From Allopusillimonas sp048270225 (GTDB lineage: Bacteria > Pseudomonadota > Gammaproteobacteria > Burkholderiales > Burkholderiaceae_B): a stretch of DNA of 64,000 nt. The DNA is taken from the NCBI GenBank assembly GCA_048270225.1, contig JBLWTG010000005.1:124001-188000 (forward strand). Direction: 5' to 3'. A model generated the notes under the pieces. The model ran no database searches. It saw only the letters and a program-made list of their open reading frames with translations, and had not been told where the DNA came from. The position numbers were made by a program, and so were the translations under genes. Shown piece after piece: positions 1 to 7,981 of the stretch (positions are counted from its first letter, which is position 1; each line of letters begins with the position of its first letter).

Positions 1-215
1 CAGGCATACTGGCCCAGGGGCTGCTGGGACCAGACCAGATGCTGCTTGCCGTCGGGGGCGTCGCATACGAAGTTGGGCTGTCCCCACTTGGCCTCTACCG
101 CCGCGAGCGGGGAGCCCGGGGGCGTCTGCGCCATATTGGCACAGGCGCCCAGCAGGCCAAGCGCAGCGGCGCCTGCCGTCAGCCGGAGATAGCGATACGG
201 AATGAGCGATTTCAT
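1..215 (-). CDS. Putative lipoprotein, 3' end cut by the window edge
   Basis: 71 codons are visible on the minus strand, starting at the ATG at 215-213 and running off the left edge. The N-terminus MKSLIPYRYLRLTAGAAALG is a lipoprotein signal, and it is followed by LLGAC, a good lipobox with the acceptor cysteine at residue 25. Lipidation and export are therefore likely. The mature part begins NMAQTPPGSPLAAVEAKWGQ and contains a W-G-x-P motif, as seen in small outer-membrane-assembly-like (SmpA/BamE-like) lipoproteins. That comparison is only suggestive because the C-terminus is missing. The gene is divergent from rpsO, with 258 bp between the two starts. I do not recognise a specific function. 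Confidence 0.6.
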   Translation of the reverse strand, partial: MKSLIPYRYLRLTAGAAALGLLGACANMAQTPPGSPLAAVEAKWGQPNFVCDAPDGKQHLVWSQQPLGQYA

Positions 216-332
216 CAGTGGCTCCATGCCTGACGGGCCAGGCGGCAGTGGGGAAACCCGGCGATGGCCGGAGGCGACCAGGCTTCGGGCGAAGGACAAT
301 TGTCGCGGTACACGAAAAGGCCGTCTTTCCGG

Positions 333-338
333 TATAAT
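333..338 (+). promoter_or_regulatory. Candidate -10 box upstream of rpsO
   Basis: A perfect TATAAT lies about 135 bp before the rpsO start in the 258 bp divergent gap. No convincing -35 sits 16-18 bp upstream (the nearest TTGTCG is 27 bp away), so this is a -10 call only. The box is also the centre of a 13 bp inverted repeat, CGGTATAATACCG (330-342). The rest of the gap (216-473) shows no coding potential that I trust. Confidence 0.35.
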
Positions 339-473
339 ACCGTCTTCCTCGCGGCCCGGCGCGCATTCATGCCTGCGCCAGTCCCCGAAGAAGTCATCCA
401 AGTATTGTCGTTTATTCATCAATTCACGTCAGGGCACCTCGGCTCTGTCGCTCGTCCAAGAGGATCAAAATCA

Positions 474-743
474 ATGTCTGTTTCCGACATCAAAAAGTCT
501 GACATCGTCGCGCAGTTTCAACGCGTCCAAGGCGATACCGGTTCCCCCGAAGTCCAGGTTGCACTGCTTACCGCTCGCATCAACGAACTCACTGGCCACT
601 TCAAGGCGCACATGAAAGACCACCACTCGCGTCGTGGCCTGCTGCGCATGGTGAGCCGTCGCCGTAAACTGCTCGACTACCTGAAGGGCCGCAATCCCGA
701 TTCGTACCGTTCGCTCATCGAAAAGCTCGGTCTGCGTAAGTGA
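474..743 (+). CDS. rpsO: 30S ribosomal protein S15
   Basis: An 89-residue protein, the usual length for S15. It binds 16S rRNA in the platform of the small subunit and nucleates S6/S18 assembly. The family signature HHSRRGLLRMVSRRRKLLDY is intact and the protein ends LGLRK as S15 does. The start is the ATG at 474 (MSVSDIKKSDIV); the open frame continues upstream but that extension has no S15 similarity. An AGAGGATCAAAATCA leader supplies an AGGA ribosome binding site. The gene is followed by a strong hairpin and then pnp, the classical rpsO-pnp order. Confidence 0.98.
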   Translation: MSVSDIKKSDIVAQFQRVQGDTGSPEVQVALLTARINELTGHFKAHMKDHHSRRGLLRMVSRRRKLLDYLKGRNPDSYRSLIEKLGLRK

Positions 744-770
744 TACTCGGGGCTGGCTCCCCGCGTTGGA

Positions 771-813
771 ACCGTGTATACCGCGAGCATTATCGCGGTG
801 TACACGGTTTTTT
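771..813 (+). terminator. rpsO-pnp intergenic hairpin with T6 tail
   Basis: A 16 bp stem (771-786 with 793-808, a single U-G wobble) closes a 6-nt loop and runs straight into TTTTTT (808-813). By shape it is an intrinsic terminator that would attenuate rpsO transcription into pnp. In E. coli the equivalent region also carries the RNase III cleavage hairpin used in pnp autoregulation. Which role dominates here cannot be told from sequence. Confidence 0.8.
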
Positions 814-833
814 CATTGTAAGGATATCTCCTA

Positions 834-2981
834 ATGTTTAATAAAGTGAGCAAATCGTTTCAGTACGGTCAGCACACGGTAGTTCTGGAAACCGGCGAGA
901 TTGCTCGCCAGGCCTCGGGCGCCGTACTGGTTTCGATTGACGACACCGTCATCCTGGCGACCGTTGTGGCCGCCAAAACACCCAAGGCCGGGCAGGACTT
1001 CTTCCCGCTGACTGTCGACTACGTCGAAAAAACCTACGCAGCAGGGCGTATTCCCGGCGGTTTCTTCAAGCGCGAAGGCAAGCCTTCCGAGAAAGAAATC
1101 CTCACTTGCCGCCTGATCGACCGTCCCCTGCGTCCGCTTTTCCCTGAAGGCTTCTATAACGACGTCCAGGTCATCATCCATACGGTTTCGGTCAACCCCG
1201 AAGTCGATCCCGACATTGCCGCCATGATAGGCGCATCGGCCGCGCTGGCCATTTCGGGCATCCCGTTCAACGGCCCCATCGGCGCCGCGCGCGTTGGCTA
1301 TATCGATGGCCAGTACGTGCTCAACCCCACCTCCACGCAGCTCAAGTCTTCCGGCATGGACCTGGTCGTGGCCGGTACCGAAGCCGCCGTGCTGATGGTC
1401 GAATCCGAAGCCAAGCAGCTGTCCGAAGACATCATGCTGGGCGGCGTAGTGTTCGGCCACGAGCAATTGCAGGCTGCAATCAACGCCATCCATGACCTGG
1501 TTGCCGAAGCCGGCAAGCCGGAATGGGACTGGAAGCCGGCCGCCAAGAACGCCGCGCTCACGACTGCGGTCGCTGCCGTGGCCCAGCAAAGCCTGCAGGA
1601 TGCCTACCAGATCCGCGAAAAGCAGGCGCGTACCGCCAAGCTGCGCGAGGTCTATGCTGACGTCAAGGCGCGCCTGGCCGAACATGCCGCCGCCAAGGGC
1701 GAGCCTGCGCCAGACAGCGTTGAAGTTCAGAACATGTTGTTCGACCTCGAAGCGCAAATTGTTCGCGGCCAGATCCTGAACGGCGAACCTCGCATCGACG
1801 GGCGTGATACCCGCACCGTGCGTCCCATCAGCATCCGTCTGGGCGTGCTGCCGCGCGCTCACGGCAGCGCGCTGTTCACCCGCGGCGAAACGCAGGCATT
1901 GGTGATTTCCACTCTGGGCACCAAGCAGGACGAGCAGATCATTGATTCCATCATGGGCGAGCATCGTGATCGTTTCATGATGCACTACAACATGCCTCCG
2001 TTCGCCACCGGCGAAACTGGCCGTTTCGGCGCTCCCAAGCGTCGCGAAATCGGTCATGGCCGCCTGGCCAAGCGGGCGCTGATCTCCATGCTGCCCGAGC
2101 AGCAGGATTTCCAGTACACCATCCGCATTGTGTCCGAAATCACCGAGTCCAACGGTTCGTCCTCCATGGCTTCGGTCTGCGGCGGTTCGCTGGCCATGAT
2201 GGATGCCGGCGTGCCGATCAAGGATCACGTGGCCGGTGTGGCCATGGGCCTGATCAAGGATGGCGGCAAATTCGCCGTGCTGACCGACATCCTGGGCGAC
2301 GAAGATCACCTGGGCGACATGGACTTCAAGGTTGCCGGTACTGTGCAGGGCATTACTGCGCTGCAGATGGATATCAAGATCCAGGGCATCACCAAGGAAA
2401 TCATGCAGGTTGCGCTGGCTCAGGCCAAAGAAGGCCGACTGCATATCCTGGGCAAGATGAAAGAAGCGCTGGACGGTTCGCGCCATGAGTTGTCCGAGTT
2501 CGCGCCACGCATGCTCAGCATCAAGATCAATCCTGAAAAAATCCGTGATGTCATCGGCAAGGGCGGCGCCACCATACGCGCTCTGACTGAAGAAACCGGC
2601 ACGCAGATCGACATCGGCGACGATGGCGCCATCACCATTTCGAGCGCTGATCTGGACAAAGCCCGCGAGGCTGAGCGCCGCATCAAGGAACTCACGGCCG
2701 ACGTCGAAGTTGGTCAGGAGTACGAAGGTCCGGTCCTGCGTCTGCTGGATTTCGGCGCGATTGTCCAGGTGCTGCCTGGCCGCGATGGTCTGTTGCACAT
2801 TTCCGAGATCGCCAACTACCGTATTGCCAACATCAATGACGTACTCAAGGTTGGTCAGGTCGTGCGCATCAAGGTCATCGAGGCCGACGACAAGGGTCGT
2901 CTGCGCCTGTCCATGAAGGCGATCGGCGGTATCGAAGCCCAGGGCGGTCCGCAAGGCCCGGCGGCGACCAGCGAAGGCTGA
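834..2981 (+). CDS. pnp: Polyribonucleotide nucleotidyltransferase (PNPase)
   Basis: 715 residues, the normal length. It is a phosphorolytic 3'-5' exoribonuclease and degradosome component acting on mRNA and small-RNA ends. Domain order is a first RNase PH core (about 10-140), a helical linker, a second catalytic RNase PH core (about 320-460), a KH domain with VIGKGGATIR near residue 573, and an S1 domain from about 622 (GPVLRLLDFGAIVQVLPGRD). An AAGGA ribosome binding site precedes the ATG by ten bases. The hairpin at 771-813 sits in its leader, consistent with RNase III/PNPase feedback. Nothing is missing from the catalytic cores that I can see. Confidence 0.98.
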   Translation: MFNKVSKSFQYGQHTVVLETGEIARQASGAVLVSIDDTVILATVVAAKTPKAGQDFFPLTVDYVEKTYAAGRIPGGFFKREGKPSEKEILTCRLIDRPLRPLFPEGFYNDVQVIIHTVSVNPEVDPDIAAMIGASAALAISGIPFNGPIGAARVGYIDGQYVLNPTSTQLKSSGMDLVVAGTEAAVLMVESEAKQLSEDIMLGGVVFGHEQLQAAINAIHDLVAEAGKPEWDWKPAAKNAALTTAVAAVAQQSLQDAYQIREKQARTAKLREVYADVKARLAEHAAAKGEPAPDSVEVQNMLFDLEAQIVRGQILNGEPRIDGRDTRTVRPISIRLGVLPRAHGSALFTRGETQALVISTLGTKQDEQIIDSIMGEHRDRFMMHYNMPPFATGETGRFGAPKRREIGHGRLAKRALISMLPEQQDFQYTIRIVSEITESNGSSSMASVCGGSLAMMDAGVPIKDHVAGVAMGLIKDGGKFAVLTDILGDEDHLGDMDFKVAGTVQGITALQMDIKIQGITKEIMQVALAQAKEGRLHILGKMKEALDGSRHELSEFAPRMLSIKINPEKIRDVIGKGGATIRALTEETGTQIDIGDDGAITISSADLDKAREAERRIKELTADVEVGQEYEGPVLRLLDFGAIVQVLPGRDGLLHISEIANYRIANINDVLKVGQVVRIKVIEADDKGRLRLSMKAIGGIEAQGGPQGPAATSEG

Positions 2982-3020
2982 TCACCCGTCTGTCCAGGCT
3001 TCTGCCTTTCGGCGGGACAC

Positions 3021-3066
3021 AAACGCTCCATGCTCCGGCTCAGGCCGGGCCTGGAGCGTTTTTTTT
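3021..3066 (+). terminator. Intrinsic terminator after pnp
   Basis: An AAACGCTCC... / ...GGAGCGTTT inverted repeat with an inner GC-rich stem is followed by eight Ts (3059-3066), 40 bp beyond the pnp stop. This is a clear rho-independent terminator closing rpsO-pnp. Confidence 0.85.
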
Positions 3067-3112
3067 ACAGCAGGGCCAACGCGCGCGTTCGCCTGATGTC
3101 GCTCCATTCTGC

Positions 3113-3145
3113 TTTTATATATAAATAAATAATTAAAAGATAGAT
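3113..3145 (+). promoter_or_regulatory. AT-rich palindromic promoter region upstream of the rhodanese gene
   Basis: Within an otherwise GC-rich sequence this roughly 33-base block is almost free of G and C. Its left part is a perfect 12 bp palindrome, TTTATATATAAA (3114-3125), followed by AT-rich sequence. It lies about 80 bp before the sulfurtransferase start and just after the pnp terminator. A role as promoter/UP element or operator is an inference. AT-rich palindromes of this kind are bound by the BigR/YgaV ArsR-type sulfide sensors, which control rhodanese and YeeE-type genes elsewhere. Confidence 0.4.
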
Positions 3146-3205
3146 TTGCAGATACTTTCGGCATGAGAAAATCACACTGCATTCTGTTATTCAAGGTTGA
3201 TTAAA

Positions 3206-4213
3206 ATGAAATCCGTGATTTCCCGCATGGCGATGTTCATGGCCGCATTTACGTTGGGCGCAGCGCATGCCGCCGGCCTTCCCGATAGCGTATCTCCAGG
3301 CGGGGCGCAGGCCGTCTCGGCTGCACCGGTGGCTGATGTTCGCGCGCCCTTGCTCACGCCTGTGCAACTCGATGCCTTGCGGAGTCGCGATCATGTCCGC
3401 ATCATCGATATCCGTCCGCCTGAGCAGTACGCCGCCGGCCACATTCCCGGCGCCTTGTCGGCCCCTTATGGGAAATGGCGCGGTCCTGCCAGTAGCCCCG
3501 GCCAATTGCCGGCGCTGGACACGTTAACCTCCCTGGTACGTAGTCTGGGGCTGGGGGCCGGCAGCCATGCCGTCGTCGTTTCGTCCGGCGAGGATGCCAC
3601 CGACTTCGGCGGATCGGCTCGCGTGTACTGGACGCTCAAATATCTTGGCCTGAGCAATCTCTCCATTCTGAACGGCGGGCTCAAGGCCTGGGCTGAGGCT
3701 GGTTTGGCCCAGGACAAGGCCATCCCCGAGGTGGCGGCGACTGCTTACGTACCCACGCCGCGCCTGGATATCATCGCCACGCAATCCGATGTTCAGGGCC
3801 AGTTGGACAATCCCCAGACCCGTCTGCTGGATGCGCGCCCCGCCAAGTTCTTCGAAGGCAAGGTCAAGGCGCCTACGGCGAAGGTCCCCGGTACGATACA
3901 CAACGCGGTCAATCTTGAGTACAGCAAGTGGTTTGTGCCCGGTACGGCGATCTTTGTCTCGCCGGAGCAGGCCAGGAAAATCGCCGCTGCCAGCCTGCAC
4001 ACTCCGGCGGATGAAACCATTTCCTTTTGCAATACCGGTCATTGGGCCGCCACCGATTGGTTCGCGCTGTCCGAAGTCGTAGGCGAGAAGAACGTCAGGC
4101 TGTACCCCGCCTCGCTGGCCGAGTGGACGCAATCGAACGAAGCCTTGCCCATGGACAACGTTCCCAGCCGCGGCCATCAAATCCTCAACAGCCTCAAAAG
4201 CCTGATTTCCTGA
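3206..4213 (+). CDS. Periplasmic two-domain rhodanese (thiosulfate/3-mercaptopyruvate sulfurtransferase)
   Basis: 335 residues from the ATG at 3206, which has an AAGG ribosome binding site 9 bases upstream; a TTG nine bases earlier is less likely. The N-terminus (MKSVISRMAMFMAAFTLGAA, then HA|AG) is a Sec signal peptide, so the protein acts outside the cytoplasm. Two rhodanese domains follow. The first contains DIRPPEQYAAGHIPGA but has no cysteine in its active loop. The second carries CNTGHWAATDWFAL with the likely persulfide-forming Cys at residue 275. It would transfer sulfane sulfur from thiosulfate or mercaptopyruvate to a thiol or cyanide. The next gene encodes a YeeE/YedE sulfur transporter, so the pair probably handles sulfane sulfur uptake or detoxification. 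The exact donor is unknown. Confidence 0.85.
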   Translation: MKSVISRMAMFMAAFTLGAAHAAGLPDSVSPGGAQAVSAAPVADVRAPLLTPVQLDALRSRDHVRIIDIRPPEQYAAGHIPGALSAPYGKWRGPASSPGQLPALDTLTSLVRSLGLGAGSHAVVVSSGEDATDFGGSARVYWTLKYLGLSNLSILNGGLKAWAEAGLAQDKAIPEVAATAYVPTPRLDIIATQSDVQGQLDNPQTRLLDARPAKFFEGKVKAPTAKVPGTIHNAVNLEYSKWFVPGTAIFVSPEQARKIAAASLHTPADETISFCNTGHWAATDWFALSEVVGEKNVRLYPASLAEWTQSNEALPMDNVPSRGHQILNSLKSLIS

Positions 4214-4246
4214 TTCGTTTCCGGTCGGCTGTCACGGCATCATCCT

Positions 4247-5326
4247 ATGAACCGTATTCTTGTTTCGGCCGTCATGGCGGCCTTTTTCATTTTTCTGTCC
4301 TGGTTTGTTTCGCTGCGCCAGGCCGTGCTGTTTCTGGTTGGCGTGGGTATGGGCGGGGTGCTGGCAGGGGCGCGTTTTGGCTTCACCACCGGCTGGCGCC
4401 GCCTGGTCGAAGAACGTGACGCCAGCGGGGTGTTGGCTCAGATAGTGCTGCTTGCCGTGGCCGCGGCGATATCCATGCCCTTGCTGGCGTCCTTTCCCGG
4501 GGATCTGGCTGCGGCGTTGGGTCCTCCCAGTTTCAGTCTGCTGATAGGCGCCTTCGTGTTCGGCGCCTGCATGCAGGTTGCAGACGGTTGCGGGTCGGGC
4601 ACGCTTTACAAGGCAGGCCTTGGTATTCCGCTGAACACCGTCATTTTGCCGATGTTCGCCCTGGGCAGCTTTCTGGGCTCCGCGCAACTGGAGCAATGGC
4701 TGAGTCTGGGCAGTATCAAGCCGCTCGGCCTGGTGGCTGCCCTGGGCCCGGTCCAGGCCCTCGGGCTGACCTGCATAGGGCTGGCCGTATTCGCCGTCAT
4801 CGCCCTCAAGTGGGCGGGCAGTACGCGGCCCTGGTTCAACCGCAAGCTGCTTGTTGCTGCCGTCGCGCTGGCCATTCTGGCTGTGCTCAATTTGATTATT
4901 GCCGGGCATCCCTGGGGCGTTGTGTACGGGTTCGGCCTGTGGGGCGCCAAGATCGCCACCGCGCTGGGTTTTTTCGATGCGGCGGCCAATCCGTTCTGGA
5001 GTCAGCCGGTCAACGCGCAGTTGCTCTCGCAGACGGTGTTCCTCGATGTGACCTCGATCACCAATATCGGCATTCTGGCGGGCGCGTTCTGGATCGCGGC
5101 GGGCAAGAGGGCTGCCGTTGCCAAGCCTCTGAATCGTCAGCAGTGGATGGTAGGCGTTATTGCCGGCTTCCTGCTTGGCTACAGTTCCAGACTGGCCTTC
5201 GGCTGCAATATCGGGGCCATGGTCAGCGGTATCTCAACCGGCAGTCTTCATGGGTGGATATGGGTGCCGCTCGCATTTTGCGGCTCTCTGCTGGGACTGC
5301 GCATTCGTCGCCGTTTTGGCTTTTGA
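4247..5326 (+). CDS. YeeE/YedE family sulfur (thiosulfate) transporter
   Basis: 359 residues, almost entirely hydrophobic, with about nine to ten membrane segments. The two family repeats are visible: FGACMQVADGCGSGTLYK in the first half and FGCNIGAMVSGISTGSLHGW near the C-terminus. Cysteines at residues 108, 115 and 320 lie in these glycine-rich loops. In characterised members (TsuA, YeeE of Spirochaeta/E. coli) such cysteines relay thiosulfate through the membrane. The long single chain carries both halves, unlike split YeeE/YedE pairs. It starts 33 bp after the rhodanese stop and is probably co-transcribed. Substrate specificity (thiosulfate, selenium or other sulfane sulfur) is inferred from family and neighbour only. 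Confidence 0.85.
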   Translation: MNRILVSAVMAAFFIFLSWFVSLRQAVLFLVGVGMGGVLAGARFGFTTGWRRLVEERDASGVLAQIVLLAVAAAISMPLLASFPGDLAAALGPPSFSLLIGAFVFGACMQVADGCGSGTLYKAGLGIPLNTVILPMFALGSFLGSAQLEQWLSLGSIKPLGLVAALGPVQALGLTCIGLAVFAVIALKWAGSTRPWFNRKLLVAAVALAILAVLNLIIAGHPWGVVYGFGLWGAKIATALGFFDAAANPFWSQPVNAQLLSQTVFLDVTSITNIGILAGAFWIAAGKRAAVAKPLNRQQWMVGVIAGFLLGYSSRLAFGCNIGAMVSGISTGSLHGWIWVPLAFCGSLLGLRIRRRFGF

Positions 5327-5338
5327 TGGGGTGCTGCC

Positions 5339-5503
5339 ATGAATAAACCAATACTTACGGCTGTATTCTGGGTACTTCTGTTGGCCTTCTTCACCTGGGA
5401 CTGGGTGCAATCGGAGCCTGTCAATCTCCGCATGGAGCCGCCGCTGATAGCGGCCGGCTCAGGTCAGGCGCCCACGGGCGGACACTGTGCGTCCACTTTC
5501 TAG
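5339..5503 (+). CDS. Small single-pass membrane protein, 54 residues
   Basis: A short reading frame begins 12 bp after the yeeE-like stop, with ATG at 5339 and TAG at 5501-5503. Its product MNKPILTAVFWVLLLAFFTW... has one strong transmembrane segment (about residues 5-20). A short tail rich in Pro and Gly follows, with a single Cys at position 50 (GGHCASTF end). The ribosome binding site is weak (GGGGTG). Position and spacing suggest it belongs to the rhodanese-YeeE operon, perhaps as an accessory peptide of the transporter. I know no named family for it. The stop overlaps the stop of the convergent DUF1850 gene by three bases. Confidence is moderate because the frame is short. Confidence 0.5.
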   Translation: MNKPILTAVFWVLLLAFFTWDWVQSEPVNLRMEPPLIAAGSGQAPTGGHCASTF

Positions 5504-5940
5504 CGTTTTCCGCCTGCCGGGTCGCTGCAGGGATAGAGCAGCGTGATGTCGCCGTCCGTGGGCATCACGGCCGACATTACGCTGCAGTGTCCCTGCATGC
5601 AAAAATCGAAATCAGCGGTATAGATGGAGCGCGTCAGGCGCAGGGCTTTGGGCAAATGCCTTTCAGGTTGATACTCATACCAGCCATCGTGGAATACCGC
5701 GTCGGGCGGGGGTTCCATGCCGGCGCCTGAGCCGTGTACGCGCGCCTTGCCTGCAATCATGGTGGGTTGCCCGCCCGCAGTGGCCGGCGGCAACACCTGA
5801 TAGTCTTCTTCCCAGCGCTCCTTCTCGATGGAGTGGGTCCACGCAAGGGTGAAGGCGTGGGTTGGCACGAATCGCGGCGGCACTTGCGGCGCCGCCGCGA
5901 GACTCAGGCATACGCCAAACAGGGGCGCCGCAATACTCAT
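5500..5940 (-). CDS. DUF1850 domain protein, TRAP-TAXI associated
   Basis: 146 residues from the ATG at 5940-5938. This ATG overlaps the stop codon of the upstream TRAP permease as ATGA, so translation is coupled. The N-terminus MSIAAPLFGVCLSLAAAPQV looks like a signal peptide. The domain includes the conserved start FTLAWTHSIEKERWEEDY, plus a C-terminal FCMQGHCSVM stretch with two cysteines. DUF1850 proteins are known mainly as companions of fused TRAP permeases with TAXI receptors, and the family has no assigned biochemical role. An upstream in-frame extension would lie within the permease gene and is unlikely. A periplasmic accessory role in transport is inference. Confidence 0.8.
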   Translation of the reverse strand: MSIAAPLFGVCLSLAAAPQVPPRFVPTHAFTLAWTHSIEKERWEEDYQVLPPATAGGQPTMIAGKARVHGSGAGMEPPPDAVFHDGWYEYQPERHLPKALRLTRSIYTADFDFCMQGHCSVMSAVMPTDGDITLLYPCSDPAGGKR

Positions 5941-7961
5941 GATGCGGTGCTGGCGTGTTTGGCGTTGTTCGCGGCGCGCGTGCGCCAGACATGCCAGGCC
6001 AGGAAGATGGCGCAAACCGTGAAGCCGATCTCATCGGTCAGCGGCGCGGCAGTGACCAGCAGCACGGCAGAAGCGATTGCGAGCACGCGTCCCAGCCAGT
6101 TCATCGGACCAATGAGAAAGCCGGTGACACCCGCACCCCACAAGCCGACGGCCAGCAGCGCCTTGATCACGATGTAGACAACATCCATGACGCCTCCGCC
6201 CTGCAGCATCAGGGCGGGAGAGTAGACGGCCATATAGGGCACCACGAAGCCGGCGATGGCCACGCGCAAGGCCTGGAAGCTGATCTTCAGGCCATCTTCG
6301 CGCGCAATGGGCGCGGCGGCAAAGGCGGCCAGCGCCACGGGCGGTGTCAGATCGGCCATGATGCCGAAATAGAACACAAACATGTGGGAGACGATCAGCG
6401 GCACGCCCAGCTTGAGCAGGATGGGCGCTGCCAGGGAACTGGTAATGATGTAGTTGGGGATGGTCGGTATGCCCATGCCCAGCAGCAGGCAGGTGATCAT
6501 GGTCAGGAACAGCGCCAGGAAAAGACTGTTCTGACCTACCGCAATGATATAGCCGCCCAGTTCGGCGGCCACGCCGGTGAGATTGATGATCCCGATGATG
6601 ACGCCCACCAGGGCGCAGGCGATGGCGACGGGCAGCGCGTGGCGTGCGCCGTCGGCCAGTGCCTGTAGCGAGAGCGCCAGGGCATCTTTGCCGATATGCC
6701 GCAGCCGCAGCACGGCAATCAGCACTGCTGCAATGACAAAGAAGGTGATGACGCCGAATTCCAGGAACCCGGCGCAGGCGAACGCCAGCAGCAGCCAGAA
6801 GAGATAGCGCAGGGCCAGGTTGCCGACATTGGACATCAGGGCCGCGCCGAAGATCAGGATGACGGTCAGCCCCAGGCCGACCGTGCCGGAAAACAGAGGC
6901 GTATAGCCGGAGAAGAGTAATGCCACAAGCCCGAAAAGCGGCAGCAGCAGGTACCAGCGCAGCCGGATCGCCGCCCAGGGGTTGGGGCAGTCTTCCTTGG
7001 CCAGGCCCATCAGGCCTTTGCGGCCCGCTTCGAGGTGGACGGTCCAGAATGCGGTGCAGAAATAGAGCAGGGCGGGAATGATGGCCGCCTTGCATACTTC
7101 GATGTAGGGGATGTTCAGGGTTTCGGCCATGATGAAGGCGACCGCGCCCATGACGGGAGGCATGATCTGCCCGCCCATGCTCGAGGTGGCCTCCACGCCG
7201 CCCGCAAACGATGCGGAATAACCGAAACGCTTCATCAGGGGAATGGTGAACTGGCCCGTCGTCACCACATTGGCGACGCCGGAGCCATTGATGGTGCCCA
7301 TCAGCCCGGAGCTGATGACGGATACCTTGGCCGGACCGCCCCGTGTGTGCCCGACCGTGCCCATGGCAAAATCGGTGAACAGGGCAATCATGCCCGCCTG
7401 TTCCAGGAAGGCTCCGAACAGGATGAACAGAAAAATATAGGAGGAAGACACATAGACGGGCGTGCCATAAATGCCTTCCGTCCCAAAGCTCATGGTGCTG
7501 ATGATCTGGTCGAAGCCGTAGCCCCGATGCGCCAGCATGCCCGGCAGATACTCGCCGAACATGCCGTAGAGCAGAAAAACGCCGCAGACAATGGGCAGTG
7601 CCCAGCCCATCATGCGCCGCGCGCCCTCAAAAACCAGCACCAGCGTGACGATGCCGATGACCATGTCCATGTCGGTCATCTGGCCGGCCCTGGCTGTGAG
7701 GTCGGATTCGAACACCCAGTGATAAAAGCTGAACACAAAACCGATCAGGCCCAGCGCCCATCCCAGATTGCGCCGCGCCGGACTGCCGCGCGAGGTGAGC
7801 ACGAAAATCATGAGCAGCACGAAGCCTACATGAAGGGCGCGCACCACTTGGCTGGACAGCGGGCTGAATGCGGCGGTGTAAATCTGGAAAGACGAAAAAA
7901 CGACCGCAATCCAGAAGACTGCCCGAGGCAGGGCCTCGGCTTGATCTGTTTGTGTGCTCAT
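5937..7961 (-). CDS. TRAP transporter permease, 4TM/12TM fusion
   Basis: 674 residues of membrane protein that fuse the small (DctQ-like) and large (DctM-like) TRAP permease subunits in one chain, the form usual for TAXI-type systems. The N-terminal four-segment part covers about residues 1-120. The DctM part includes NGSGVANVVTTGQFTIPLMK, MGGQIMPPVMGAVAFIMAE and GMGIPTIPNYIITSSLAAPI, conserved in the large subunit. It would drive sodium- or proton-coupled uptake of a small organic anion delivered by the receptor encoded 20 bp upstream. DUF1850 follows with an ATGA overlap. The ligand is unknown. Confidence 0.93.
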   Translation of the reverse strand: MSTQTDQAEALPRAVFWIAVVFSSFQIYTAAFSPLSSQVVRALHVGFVLLMIFVLTSRGSPARRNLGWALGLIGFVFSFYHWVFESDLTARAGQMTDMDMVIGIVTLVLVFEGARRMMGWALPIVCGVFLLYGMFGEYLPGMLAHRGYGFDQIISTMSFGTEGIYGTPVYVSSSYIFLFILFGAFLEQAGMIALFTDFAMGTVGHTRGGPAKVSVISSGLMGTINGSGVANVVTTGQFTIPLMKRFGYSASFAGGVEATSSMGGQIMPPVMGAVAFIMAETLNIPYIEVCKAAIIPALLYFCTAFWTVHLEAGRKGLMGLAKEDCPNPWAAIRLRWYLLLPLFGLVALLFSGYTPLFSGTVGLGLTVILIFGAALMSNVGNLALRYLFWLLLAFACAGFLEFGVITFFVIAAVLIAVLRLRHIGKDALALSLQALADGARHALPVAIACALVGVIIGIINLTGVAAELGGYIIAVGQNSLFLALFLTMITCLLLGMGIPTIPNYIITSSLAAPILLKLGVPLIVSHMFVFYFGIMADLTPPVALAAFAAAPIAREDGLKISFQALRVAIAGFVVPYMAVYSPALMLQGGGVMDVVYIVIKALLAVGLWGAGVTGFLIGPMNWLGRVLAIASAVLLVTAAPLTDEIGFTVCAIFLAWHVWRTRAANNAKHASTAS

Positions 7962-7981
7962 TCTGGGTTTATGCCTTGGCT

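Noticed and set aside
330..342. CGGTATAATACCG inverted repeat as an operator
   Set aside because: Its centre is a plain -10 box and no regulator is nearby; short symmetry like this is likely chance.
264..473. Extension of the rpsO frame upstream
   Set aside because: S15 begins at 474 with a good ribosome binding site, and the upstream part includes the candidate -10 box.
831..2954. A 707-codon open frame on the minus strand opposite pnp
   Set aside because: pnp is certain and full length; long antisense frames are common in GC-rich genes and this product matches no family I know.
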